This document shows positions 16,887-24,238 of a DNA stretch of 64,000 nt, one piece after another. The translations under genes were made by a program, and so were the position numbers. Under the pieces are notes generated by a model. It had not been told where the DNA came from. It was given only the letters and a program-made list of their open reading frames with translations, and made no database searches. Each line of letters begins with the position of its first letter. Positions within the stretch are counted from its first letter, which is position 1. The DNA comes from Nocardioides sp. Root682. GTDB taxonomy: Bacteria > Actinomycetota > Actinomycetes > Propionibacteriales > Nocardioidaceae. The stretch spans positions 1,039,773-1,103,772 of the forward strand of contig NZ_LMHJ01000001.1 in assembly GCF_001427795.1 (NCBI RefSeq). The letters run 5' to 3'.

Positions 16887-17987
16887 CTACGGCGCCGCCC
16901 ACTCGAGAAGTCGCTCGACAGGCCACGTGTTGACGATCCGCTCGGCGTCGATCCCGGCGGCCTCGGCACGTTCGCAGCCCAGCAACGGGTAGTCGAGCTG
17001 CCCGGGAGCGTGGGCGTCGCTGTCGATCGAGAACACGCACCCGATGTCGCGCGCGAGCTCCAGCAGCTTCGTCGGCGGGTCGCGGCGCTCGGGCCGGGAG
17101 TTGATCTCCACCGCCACGCCCTCCTCGGCGCAGGCCTCGAACACCGCCTGTGCGTCGAACCGTGACTGCCCGCGGGTCCCGCGGTTGCCGGTCACCAGGC
17201 GCCCGGTGCAGTGCCCGAGGACGTTGGTGAACGGGTTGCGTACGGCGGCGACCATCCGCCGCGTCATCTGCTCGGCGTCCATCTGGAGCTTCGAGTGGAC
17301 GCTCGCGACGCGCACGTCGAGCCGCGCCAGCATCCGGTCGGTCTGGTCCAGGCGGCCGTCGTCGAGGATGTCGACCTCGATGCCACGCAGCAGCCGGAAT
17401 CCGGGTTTCGAGGCTCGCTCCACTCGCACCTCAACCACCGAGTTTCCCAGATGGGCGTTGACCGCGGCGATGACGTCGAGCTGGCGGGTCAGCCGCTCCG
17501 CGGAGAGCCCGCGGGCCACCTTCAGGCGGGGCGAGTGATCGGTGAGCACCAGGTAGTCGTGACCGATCTCGATGGCCGTCATCGCCATCTCCTCGATCGG
17601 CGAACCGCCGTCGGACCAGTCCGAGTGCGAGTGCAGGTCCCCGCGCAGCTCGGCGCGAAGAGCAGTCCCGGCGCCGTCCCGGGTCAGCGGGCCGCCGTAC
17701 TGCTGTTCGGCCTCGGCGAGCTTGTCGGGCACCTGACCCTCGACGACCTGGGCGATCACGCGCGCCGTGCTCGAGCCGACGCCGGCGATCTGGGTGAGCG
17801 TTCCGGCCCCCGCGCGCTGCGCGACCTCGTCGGGTGCGAGCGGCAGGATCGCCGCGGCAGCGCCCCGGTAGGCCTTCACCTTGTAGCTGTCGGCACGCCC
17901 GCGCTCGAGCAGGAATGCGATCCGGCGCAGCGCCGCGACCGGCGTGCCGTCGTACTGATCGCTCACGGCCTCATCTTCCCCGAACAT
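16887..17987 (-). CDS. PolX-like PHP-domain protein (HhH plus PHP), carries an in-frame repeat insertion
   Basis: The product is 366 residues from ATG 17987 (GGAGA eight bases upstream); GTG 17966 is an alternative. Residues 15-95 resemble the helix-hairpin-helix region of PolX enzymes (SYKVKAYRGAAAAI, IAGVGSSTARVIA). Residues 115-366 form a PHP phosphoesterase domain with DLHSHSDWSDG (117-127), LTDHSP, GIEVDIL, VASVHSK, LGHCTGR, EINSRPERRDPP and SIDSDAHAP. All main metal ligands look present; a polymerase palm is absent. It may be a 3'-5' exonuclease or phosphodiesterase in DNA repair. Residues 184-196 (VVEVRVERASKPG) are encoded by a copy of a 38-bp intergenic repeat and interrupt the stretch before FRLLRGIEVD. 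Confidence 0.88.
   Translation of the reverse strand: MFGEDEAVSDQYDGTPVAALRRIAFLLERGRADSYKVKAYRGAAAAILPLAPDEVAQRAGAGTLTQIAGVGSSTARVIAQVVEGQVPDKLAEAEQQYGGPLTRDGAGTALRAELRGDLHSHSDWSDGGSPIEEMAMTAIEIGHDYLVLTDHSPRLKVARGLSAERLTRQLDVIAAVNAHLGNSVVEVRVERASKPGFRLLRGIEVDILDDGRLDQTDRMLARLDVRVASVHSKLQMDAEQMTRRMVAAVRNPFTNVLGHCTGRLVTGNRGTRGQSRFDAQAVFEACAEEGVAVEINSRPERRDPPTKLLELARDIGCVFSIDSDAHAPGQLDYPLLGCERAEAAGIDAERIVNTWPVERLLEWAAP
17403..17440. repeat. Copy 1 of 38-bp palindromic repeat, inside PHP gene
   Basis: It begins GGGTTTCGAGGCTCGCT and ends CACCTCAACCACCG. It differs from copy 3 (45121-45158) at only two of 38 positions although the two sit in unrelated contexts. The ends GGTTT-CGAGG and CCTCA-ACC are inverted repeats of each other. 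Confidence 0.85.
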
Positions 17988-17991
17988 TCTT

Positions 17992-18165
17992 TTCTCCACA
18001 GGCAGTGGAGGAACCTGTGGGGTCCATCGTGGCTGGTCACCCCGCTGTACGACGCCCGCGGGGTCTCCGAACACACCACGTCATCCACAGGCGACTCACT
18101 GATCTCTCGCGTCCGTCCACGGGGAGCGCGACTCATCCACAGGTTTGTCCACAACCTTGTCCACA
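17992..18165 (+). other. Cluster of DnaA-box-like 9-mers
   Basis: Two perfect TTGTCCACA boxes (18145-18153 and 18157-18165, starts 12 bp apart) and two TCATCCACA near-matches (18081-18089, 18133-18141) lie in the same orientation, with TTCTCCACA at 17992-18000. TTGTCCACA is the box consensus described for Streptomyces. The 17988-18316 gap contains no gene. dnaA, dnaN or other origin genes are not present, so this may be a DnaA titration or reactivation site rather than oriC. Confidence 0.6.
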
Positions 18166-18236
18166 GGCAACGCGCCGTACGGATTGACCGCGGTCGGCCG
18201 GGTCCCTAGCGTCCTCACCAGACGAGGCCCCCGGGG

Positions 18237-18283
18237 CCGCAGTCCTCGCTCGCAAGGGGAAGGCAAGCGAGGATCCACTGCGG
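18237..18283 (-). terminator. Hairpin downstream of the crotonase-fold gene
   Basis: CCGCAGT-CCTCGCT (18237-18250) pairs with AGCGAGG (18266-18272) and ACTGCGG (18277-18283), with a four-base bulge. It lies 34 bases beyond the stop of the minus-strand gene. Confidence 0.6.
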
Positions 18284-18316
18284 ATCCGGGGTCCTCGCCA
18301 ATTCACCGGGCCATTG

Positions 18317-19138
18317 CTAGCGCCCCTCGAACACCGGCGCCCGCTTCTCCTGCGCGGCAGCGATCCCCTCCAGCAGGTCGGCCGTCGCCAGGGTGACCGG
18401 CTGCGCCAGCGCCTCCCACTCCAGCGCGGTCTCGATGCTCGCATGACCCAGCTGCAACGCCCGCTTGGTGAGCCGCGCCGCGATCGGGGCCGTCCCGGCC
18501 ACATCGGCCGCCACGGCCAGCACGTCGTCGCGGAAGCTGTCCGGCTCCATCACCCGCGACACCAGCCCCAGACCGAGGGCCTCGTCGGCGTCCACGAGTC
18601 GCCCGGTCAGGAACAGGTCGCGCGCGGCGGCAGGACCGACGACGTCCGGCAACAGGTAGGTGCCCGCCATGCCCGGGTGGATGCCCAGCTTGGTGAACGG
18701 CACGCCCATCCGGGCCCCCCGTGCGGCGTACCGGATGTCGCAGGCCAGCGCCATGCACAGACCCGCCCCGATCGCCGGACCGTTGATCGCCGCGATCGTC
18801 GGCACCTCCAGCCTCCGGATCGACAGCCACGCCCGGTAGAACGGCAACATCCGGCTGCGCAGCTCATCGACACCGGCGTCGGGCTCGGAAGCCAACCACG
18901 CCAGGTTCCCTCCCGAGCTGAACGCGCGACCCTCACCGGTCACCACGACGACCCGCACCGAGGGGTCGCCGGCGAGGTGATCGACCGCCGCGACCCACGA
19001 CGCCGTCATCTCGTCACTCATCGCGTTGCGGAGGTCCGGCTGGTCCAGGACGAGCAGCGCGACCCCCTCCGAGGGCCTCTCGAGGCGCAAATGGACCAGA
19101 TCAAGGGCAACAGGAGAATTTGGGACCAATTCAGACAT
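18317..19138 (-). CDS. Crotonase-superfamily protein (enoyl-CoA hydratase-like, both catalytic Glu replaced)
   Basis: The product is 273 residues from ATG 19138. The oxyanion-hole segments FSSGGNL (73-79) and GPAIGAG (120-126) are intact, so it should bind an acyl-CoA thioester. The two glutamates of classical enoyl-CoA hydratase (rat Glu144 and Glu164) align with Met129 (GLCMALA) and Phe148 (GVPFTK), so simple hydratase activity is doubtful. Another crotonase reaction, or a binding role, is more likely. TAGCGT ends seven bases before the ATG and is overlapped by one arm of an inverted repeat, which suggests repression at a leaderless promoter. The upstream start at 19147 would lie before the predicted transcription start. 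Confidence 0.88.
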   Translation of the reverse strand: MSELVPNSPVALDLVHLRLERPSEGVALLVLDQPDLRNAMSDEMTASWVAAVDHLAGDPSVRVVVVTGEGRAFSSGGNLAWLASEPDAGVDELRSRMLPFYRAWLSIRRLEVPTIAAINGPAIGAGLCMALACDIRYAARGARMGVPFTKLGIHPGMAGTYLLPDVVGPAAARDLFLTGRLVDADEALGLGLVSRVMEPDSFRDDVLAVAADVAGTAPIAARLTKRALQLGHASIETALEWEALAQPVTLATADLLEGIAAAQEKRAPVFEGR

Positions 19139-19142
19139 GCGG

Positions 19143-19174
19143 GGCACGCTACTGCGCCTGCGAGGCAGCGTGCC
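19143..19174. promoter_or_regulatory. Inverted repeat (candidate operator) overlapping the -10 of the crotonase gene
   Basis: GGCACGCT (19143-19150) and AGCGTGCC (19167-19174) are perfect inverted arms with 16 bases between. The left arm covers the predicted -10 (TAGCGT on the minus strand, 19146-19151). No adjacent regulator gene is seen. Confidence 0.45.
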
Positions 19175-19277
19175 GTAGGGTCAAGGAGGTTTGGAGCGCG
19201 TCTCCGAACTCCGACGGGCTTCCCCCAAGGTCCCCGTCGCGACGACCGAACGAACGACATTGAGCAAGGAGGCCGTC

Positions 19278-19436
19278 ATGGCGGAGACCTGGAGCGGCGA
19301 GTTCTACTGCGTGAAGTGCAAGGCCAAGCGCGAGGCGAGTGGCGAGGTCAAGGTCAACGACAAGGGCACCCGGATGGCCAAGGCCGTCTGCCCCGAGTGC
19401 GGGACGAACCTCAACCGCATCCTCGGCAAGGCCTGA
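19278..19436 (+). CDS. DUF5679-like small zinc-ribbon protein
   Basis: ATG 19278 has AAGGAGG five bases upstream; the product is 52 residues. It has two Cys pairs, CVKC and CPEC, about 27 residues apart, forming a compact zinc ribbon (GEFYCVKCKAKRE to CPECGTNLNRILGK). It fits the small DUF5679 family found next to nucleic-acid and stress genes; function is unknown. A perfect UUCG-capped terminator follows. Confidence 0.85.
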   Translation: MAETWSGEFYCVKCKAKREASGEVKVNDKGTRMAKAVCPECGTNLNRILGKA

Positions 19437-19476
19437 GTTTCTCCTCTGGATTAACGCAGTCCGACAGACCGAATGT

Positions 19477-19510
19477 CGCGGGCGTCTCCACTTCGGTGGA
19501 GTCGCCCGCG
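19477..19510 (+). terminator. UUCG-tetraloop Rho-independent terminator
   Basis: CGCGGGCG and CGCCCGCG enclose an inner CTCCAC-TTCG-GTGGAG stem. It is followed by tctcgtttt, so this is an intrinsic terminator for the small zinc-ribbon gene. Confidence 0.92.
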
Positions 19511-19585
19511 TCTCGTTTTCCCCGCCTTCGGCCTGCCTGTGGAGGGGCGCCACGGCCCCAGCCGGTTCGATGGCACCCTGCTGCC

Positions 19586-20488
19586 ATGTCCGAGCTCGAC
19601 ACGCTCACTCCCGGCACCCACCACCTGACCCTGCGGCCCGGAACGCCCGTGATGGCGCGGTCCCCCGGTGTCCTCCAGGTCGGCCTGGACGAGCCTGCAC
19701 TCCGGGTGCCCGACGATCCCGCCGTACGACGCGTGCTGACCGCGCTCGCGCGCCCGGGCGGGATCTCGGACGCCGAGTCCCTTCCGGCCGCCGCCGCCGA
19801 CGTGCTGGGCCGCCTCACACGGGCCGGTCTCCTCGTCGAGGTGCCGGACACCGAAGTGTGTCCGGACCCGGCGCTGGTCACGTTGCGCGCGCAGTTCGGC
19901 CCCGACGCCGTACGACGCCGGGCCAGCCGCGCAGCAGCCACGATCGCCGTGCGTGCAGACCCCGCGACCACCGTCGTCCTCGAACCGCTCCTGGACCGGG
20001 TCGGCCTGCGTCACCTCGAGCCGGTTCCCGGGGGTGCGGCCGACATCACCACCGCCGCGCACCTGGTCGTGACGACCGGACCACTCGACCGGGCGCTGCT
20101 GGATCCGTTGGTCCGCGGCTCGGTCCCCCACCTGCTGGTCACCGGAGCGGCCAGCGGCCGCCGGGTCGGACCGTTCGTCCAGCCCGGCCTGACCGCGTGC
20201 CTGCGGTGCGTGGACGCCCACGAGTCGCTCCACGACGCGCGGCGCCCGCTGCTGGTGTCGCAGGCAGCCTCCGCGGCTGCTGACTGGCCCCCGCCCGTGG
20301 ATCCGCTGCTCGACCAGCTCGCCCTGGCCTGGGCGGTCCGTGACCTGCTGCGCTATCTCGAGGGCGACGAGCCGAGCACGTGGTCGGCGACGATCGACAT
20401 CCGGCCAGTCGACCCGCCGGAGCGGGTGGCCTGGGGACGCCACCCGGACTGCGGCTGCGCCTGGGACACCATCACCCAGTTCCCGTGA
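19586..20488 (+). CDS. Rv3196-like ThiF/cyclodehydratase-related protein
   Basis: The product is 300 residues from ATG 19586. The N-terminal half (LRPGTPVMARSPGVLQVGLDEP) resembles the winged-helix and leader-binding part of TOMM cyclodehydratase-like proteins. The C-terminal half has a Rossmann-like core (HLVVTTGPLDRALLDPLV, PHLLVTGAASGRRVGPFVQPG) with C-x2-C in TACLRCVD and a final HPDCGCAW cluster that could bind zinc. No adenylation GxGGxG motif is evident, so it may be a degenerate E1-like protein. Rv3196 occupies the same place in M. tuberculosis. Its real role is unknown. Confidence 0.82.
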   Translation: MSELDTLTPGTHHLTLRPGTPVMARSPGVLQVGLDEPALRVPDDPAVRRVLTALARPGGISDAESLPAAAADVLGRLTRAGLLVEVPDTEVCPDPALVTLRAQFGPDAVRRRASRAAATIAVRADPATTVVLEPLLDRVGLRHLEPVPGGAADITTAAHLVVTTGPLDRALLDPLVRGSVPHLLVTGAASGRRVGPFVQPGLTACLRCVDAHESLHDARRPLLVSQAASAAADWPPPVDPLLDQLALAWAVRDLLRYLEGDEPSTWSATIDIRPVDPPERVAWGRHPDCGCAWDTITQFP

Positions 20489-20500
20489 GCCGCCCCGCTC

Positions 20501-20665
20501 CTACCACCATTCGCTGTCCAGCTTGGCCTCCATCGAGCGGAGGTACTCGCGCGAGCACTCGTCGCAGTAGCGACGGACCCGACCGCGCTCGACTGCGGTC
20601 GTCCACGTCAACGGCGCGTCCGCACCCTCGGCCCGCCGGCCGCAGAAGTCGCACGTGACGGTCAT
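20501..20665 (-). CDS. Small four-cysteine zinc-finger protein
   Basis: The product is 54 residues, MTVTCDFCGRRAEG to SMEAKLDSEWW, with CDFC and CDEC pairs 28 residues apart forming a likely zinc ribbon. TACTCT ends exactly six bases before ATG 20665, so the mRNA is probably leaderless. It is convergent with the Rv3196-like gene (12 bases between stops). Function is unknown. Confidence 0.8.
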   Translation of the reverse strand: MTVTCDFCGRRAEGADAPLTWTTAVERGRVRRYCDECSREYLRSMEAKLDSEWW

Positions 20666-20798
20666 CTGTTCAGAGTAGGACGCCGAAGGGGCCGGACCCG
20701 ACGATCGGTCGGTTCCGGCCCCTTCTGATTCACCCGCGATCAGGTGGGTCCTCCGAGGAGGTGTCTCGTGGGATTCGTGGCGGAATCCCACAGGTTGA

Positions 20799-20966
20799 TC
20801 ACAGAGCGCGAGCGAGGGCGAGACGGGCCTGCTGCGCTGCGCGCTCGGCCTTGCGGCTCAAGCGCCGGGCGCGGACCACACGAGTGGCCACGCGCAGCTG
20901 CTGCGCCTCTCCCAGGCGCGTGACCATCTGCTCACGCGCCAACTGTTCGTTCATCATCTGAAACAT
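20799..20966 (-). CDS. Small basic helical protein (55 aa) downstream of whiB7
   Basis: ATG 20966 is preceded by GGAAG, and the frame runs to TGA at 20799. The peptide (MFQMMNEQLAREQ, then many Arg, Ala, Leu and Gln) is predicted to be one or two amphipathic helices with a strong positive charge. It begins 52 bases after the whiB7 stop on the same strand and may be co-transcribed, so it could be induced with whiB7 by ribosome-targeting antibiotics; this is inference. No family is recognised. Confidence 0.65.
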   Translation of the reverse strand: MFQMMNEQLAREQMVTRLGEAQQLRVATRVVRARRLSRKAERAAQQARLALARAL

Positions 20967-21018
20967 GGTGGTACTTCCGTTCTGAGTGGTCTGTGGGTGT
21001 TGGTGGTGCGGGTGTGGA

Positions 21019-21285
21019 CTACGCCGCGGCGTCCTTGCGGGGACGTCCCCGGGGACGCTTGCGCGGGATCACCACGCCGGCGAGGAACAACTCGCCGCCC
21101 CAGACGCCCCACGGCTCACGCCGCTCCTGGGCGCCGGACAGGCACAGCTGCTGGACAGGGCAGTCCAGGCACAGCGCCTTTGCGGACTCGACGTCCGACG
21201 GTGACTCGGCGAACCACAGCTCCGCATCGTTCAGCCGGCACGGCAGCAGCTCGTCCAGCGTCGGCTCGAGAACACTGGTCGTCAT
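21019..21285 (-). CDS. whiB7: WhiB7 redox-sensitive transcription regulator
   Basis: The product is 88 residues. Four cysteines (16, 39, 42, 48) ligate a [4Fe-4S] cluster, followed by the WhiB turn GVWGGE (60-65) and a C-terminal AT-hook RGRPRK (79-84) that is diagnostic of WhiB7. WhiB7 binds the primary sigma factor and activates intrinsic antibiotic-resistance genes after recognising an AT-rich element just upstream of the -35. It has AGGAGG before the ATG and a leader of about 480 bases with an upstream ORF and a strong hairpin. In M. tuberculosis whiB7 (Rv3197A) also precedes uvrD2. Confidence 0.95.
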   Translation of the reverse strand: MTTSVLEPTLDELLPCRLNDAELWFAESPSDVESAKALCLDCPVQQLCLSGAQERREPWGVWGGELFLAGVVIPRKRPRGRPRKDAAA

Positions 21286-21376
21286 CTGCTTTCACCTCCT
21301 CTTCAATGACCTGATCGCGTTGGTCGATTTCCTTGAGGGGATCTGCGACTCCGCGTTCTCGGTCTGAGAAGCACGA

Positions 21377-21413
21377 AGGCCGCGGATCCCGGTCTTGTCG
21401 GGTTCCGCGGCCT
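21377..21413 (-). terminator. Attenuator hairpin in the whiB7 leader
   Basis: AGGCCGCGGA plus CCCG (21377-21391) pairs with CGGG plus TCCGCGGCCT (21399-21413) with one mismatch and a seven-base loop. On the minus strand it is followed by ttcgtgcttct. It lies between the leader ORF stop (21439) and whiB7, where transcription attenuation has been described in related species. Confidence 0.75.
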
Positions 21414-21438
21414 GGAGGCTGCCGTTCTGATTCTCAGG

Positions 21439-21690
21439 TCAGATCGGTGGGTTCCAGGCTTGGAAACCGGAGACGTACACGGCATTGCCGCGGTGTCCCA
21501 TGCCGGTGAGGGCGCGCTCCCGCTTGACGGCCGGGACGGCCGTGAAGTCGGTGGCCACGGCGTCAACGGCGGCGCTGAACGGAGCAAAAGCAGCGTTCGG
21601 TGCCGTCGGAGCAGAGGTGGCGCAGTCGAGAGCGGACAGCGTGAGCTGCCAGGTCGCCCTGGGGATCGGAATGATCGTGAGGTTCTTCAT
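21439..21690 (-). CDS. Upstream leader ORF of whiB7
   Basis: The frame encodes 83 residues from ATG 21690 with AAGGAGG nine bases upstream. The peptide is MKNLTIIPIPRATWQ at the start and GFQAWNPPI at the end; it has no known domain. The strong RBS, position about 80 bases after the predicted promoter and the hairpin just beyond its stop fit a translated leader that couples ribosome stalling to readthrough into whiB7, as reported for actinobacterial whiB7/wblC. Whether the peptide itself has a function is open. Confidence 0.7.
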   Translation of the reverse strand: MKNLTIIPIPRATWQLTLSALDCATSAPTAPNAAFAPFSAAVDAVATDFTAVPAVKRERALTGMGHRGNAVYVSGFQAWNPPI

Positions 21691-21767
21691 GATTTCGCCA
21701 CCTCCTTCGGTGCCTTGAGAGCGCGAGCCGTGCCAGGGCTCTGATGCGCAACGGATGTTGTCTGACG

Positions 21768-21817
21768 ACCGTAATGGCCGTGTATCAGGGCGCGCAAATC
21801 ATTTATCGGGTTTTTTC
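21768..21817 (-). promoter_or_regulatory. Predicted WhiB7-autoregulated promoter
   Basis: On the minus strand, TTGCGC (21792-21797) and TACGGT (21768-21773) are 18 bases apart. Directly upstream of the -35 lies an AT-rich tract (aaaaaacccgataaatgat) in an otherwise GC-rich region, the arrangement WhiB7 uses for AT-hook binding. Confidence 0.65.
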
Positions 21818-23900
21818 AATGATTTTCTGAAACAACCGCGAGAACTGCCTCGCCATACCGCTCAATCTTCATCTCGCCGACCCCGCTGATGCCTGCAAGC
21901 GCCTTCAGGGTGGTCGGCTTGTGCTCGGCGATCAGCTCCAGCGTGGCGTTGGTGAACACGACGTACGCCGGCAGCGGCTTGCCGTCCTCACCGCTCTCGC
22001 GCGCAGTCTCGAGGCGCCAGGCCTTGAGCCGCTCGAAGAGCGCCTCGTCGTAGCGCATCGGGTGGTGGGAGCACCGCCCGCGCTTCTTCTCCGCGGCGCT
22101 CGCCAACGGCTGGAGACACTCGCGGCACCGCGCCACCTTGGTGGCCCGACGGTTCGCCTGCGGCCGTTGCGCCTCGGGCAGCATCGGCACGAGGAAGCGC
22201 GACGGTTGGCGCCGCGCTGCCTGGCCGGGGTTGCGGGCCGCTGCCCACGACACCATCAGCTCCTGACGCGCACGGGTCATCCCGACGTAGAGCAGACGCC
22301 GCTCCTCCTCCACCGCACCGGGCGGCGCACCCTCCTGGCTGGCGTAGACGAACGGCAGCGTGCCGTCCTGGACCCCGCAGCAGAAGACCGCGTCCCACTC
22401 CAGGCCCTTCGCGGCGTGGAAGGTCGCGAGCGTGACACCGTCGGCGGTCGGCGCGTGCTGCTCGCTCGCGCGCCGCTCGAGGTCGGCCACGAAGGTGGTC
22501 ATCGACGCCTCGATGCCCTGCTCGGTCGAGAACTCCTCGGACTGGTCCACCAGCGCCTGGAACGACTCCCAGCGGTCGCGGACCTGCCCCCTGCTCGTCG
22601 GCGGCGCGGCCGTCCAGCCCATCGACGCCAGCACCGCCTTGACGATGTCGAGCCAGGGTCCGGAATCGGCTTCACCGGACCGCGCGGCTCCCCGGAGCCG
22701 GGTCACGGCCTCGCGTACCTCACGACGGTCGAAGAAGCGGGCGGCACCGCGCACGACGTAGGGGATGCCGCGGTCGGTGAGGGCGTCCTCGAACGTCTCC
22801 GACTGTGCGTTGATGCGGAACAGCACCGCCATCTCGCCGTACGACGTCCCGGCACGGTGCAGCTTCGCGATCCGGTCCGCGACGCTGGCCGCCTCGGCGA
22901 CCTCGTCGGGCTCACCGACGTAGCGGATCGCGGATCCGGCGCCCTGCTGCGAGCGCAGGTCGACGCCGGCGCTGGGGGTGCCGGCGAGCAGCTTGTTGGC
23001 GACCTCGACGATCTCCGGCGTCGAGCGGTAGTTGCGGACCAGCTCGATCGAGGTGGTGCCGGCGTAGCGCTTCGGGAACTCGCGCAGGTAGGTCGCATCG
23101 GCGCCGGCGAAGGAGTAGATCGTCTGGGCCGGGTCTCCGACGACGCACAGCTCGTCGCGACCACCGAGCCACAGGTCGAGCAGGGCCGACTGGAGCGGCG
23201 AGACGTCCTGGAACTCGTCGACGACGAACCACTTGTACTGACGGCGGACCTGGGCCGCGACCCGCTCGTCACTGGCGAGCACACCGGCCGTCAGCAGCAG
23301 CACGTCCTCCATGTCCATCCGGCCCTGGTCGCGCTTGACGTCCTCGTAGGCCGCGAAGACGCGGGCGATGTCGGCAGGGGTGTGGCCGTCGATGCTGCGG
23401 CCCTTGGTCGGCGCGATCCGCGCATAGACGTCGGACCCGACGTTGCTGACCTTGGCCCACTCGATCTCCGAGGCGAGGTCGCGCAGCAGCGCCTGGTCGC
23501 CGCGGACGCCGATGTTGCGGCAGGCGCCGGCGATCATCGCGATCTTCGACTCGGTCAGGACGGGCAGCTCGGTGCCGTGGACGTGTGGCCAGAAGTACCG
23601 CAGCTGGCGCAACGCGGCGCTGTGGAACGTGCGTGCCTGGACTCCGGGGGCGCCGAGCACGCGGAGCCGCTGGCGCAGCTCGCCGGCCGCGCGCGTGGTG
23701 AAGGTGACGGCGAGCACCTCGGAGGGCGCGTAGACCCCCGCCTGGACGCCGTGGGCGATCCGGTGGGTGATCGCCCGGGTCTTGCCCGTGCCCGCGCCGG
23801 CCAGCACCCGCATCGGGCCCCGCAGCGTCTCGGCCACTTCACGCTGCTCGGGGTCGAGCGCAGAGAGGAGCTGTTCGATCGACGAGGACACCTGCGACAT
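21816..23900 (-). CDS. uvrD2: UvrD2 superfamily 1 DNA helicase
   Basis: The product is 694 residues from ATG 23900 (MSQVSSSIEQ); an ATG four codons earlier lies too close to its RBS. Walker A is LAGAGTGKT (33-41), motif II VVDEFQDVSPLQ, then CVVGDPAQTIYSFAGAD, TIELVRNYRST-like motif IV, and FHAAKGLEWDAVF with GMTRARQELMVSWA. A cysteine cluster (CRECLQPLASA through GRCSHH) links to a C-terminal HRDC domain (LIAEHKPTTLKALAGISGVG). This is the UvrD2 architecture (Rv3198c), in which the tetracysteine module is important for unwinding. Role: 3'-5' DNA unwinding in repair. Confidence 0.95.
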   Translation of the reverse strand: MSQVSSSIEQLLSALDPEQREVAETLRGPMRVLAGAGTGKTRAITHRIAHGVQAGVYAPSEVLAVTFTTRAAGELRQRLRVLGAPGVQARTFHSAALRQLRYFWPHVHGTELPVLTESKIAMIAGACRNIGVRGDQALLRDLASEIEWAKVSNVGSDVYARIAPTKGRSIDGHTPADIARVFAAYEDVKRDQGRMDMEDVLLLTAGVLASDERVAAQVRRQYKWFVVDEFQDVSPLQSALLDLWLGGRDELCVVGDPAQTIYSFAGADATYLREFPKRYAGTTSIELVRNYRSTPEIVEVANKLLAGTPSAGVDLRSQQGAGSAIRYVGEPDEVAEAASVADRIAKLHRAGTSYGEMAVLFRINAQSETFEDALTDRGIPYVVRGAARFFDRREVREAVTRLRGAARSGEADSGPWLDIVKAVLASMGWTAAPPTSRGQVRDRWESFQALVDQSEEFSTEQGIEASMTTFVADLERRASEQHAPTADGVTLATFHAAKGLEWDAVFCCGVQDGTLPFVYASQEGAPPGAVEEERRLLYVGMTRARQELMVSWAAARNPGQAARRQPSRFLVPMLPEAQRPQANRRATKVARCRECLQPLASAAEKKRGRCSHHPMRYDEALFERLKAWRLETARESGEDGKPLPAYVVFTNATLELIAEHKPTTLKALAGISGVGEMKIERYGEAVLAVVSENH

Positions 23901-23988
23901 CCGGGGGAACATCTCCTTCGCACGCGTGGTTGGGTTGGAGATCAGACCCTAGACGCCAGCAACGACACTTCCCGACGAGGACAGCTCG

Positions 23989-24234
23989 ATGAGTTCATTC
24001 ACGATGTACAGCACGCCCTGGTGTGGATACTGCCACCGGCTCAAGGGCCAGCTCGACCGCGAGGGCATCAGCTTCGACGTCGTCGACATCGAGCAGCACC
24101 CCGAAGCAGCGGCGATCGTCGAGTCCGCCAACAACGGCAACCAGACCGTGCCCACCCTCGTGTACGCCGACGGCAGCGCGCAGACCAACCCCAGCGTCGC
24201 CCAGGTCAAGGCCAAGCTCGCCACCCTCGTCTGA
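23989..24234 (+). CDS. mrx1: Mycoredoxin (glutaredoxin-fold, CGYC)
   Basis: The product is 81 residues with active site Cys12-Gly-Tyr-Cys15 and the cis-Pro of QTVPTLVYADG. Mycoredoxins reduce mycothiol mixed disulfides using the N-terminal Cys, which fits an actinobacterium that makes mycothiol rather than glutathione. The position between uvrD2 and nudC equals Rv3198A. It converges with nudC, with only four bases between the stops. Confidence 0.93.
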   Translation: MSSFTMYSTPWCGYCHRLKGQLDREGISFDVVDIEQHPEAAAIVESANNGNQTVPTLVYADGSAQTNPSVAQVKAKLATLV

Positions 24235-24238
24235 GCTC

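Noticed and set aside
17992..18165. Replication origin (oriC)
   Set aside because: DnaA boxes are present, but the usual neighbours dnaA, dnaN and rpmH are absent, and five or so boxes is few for an actinobacterial origin.
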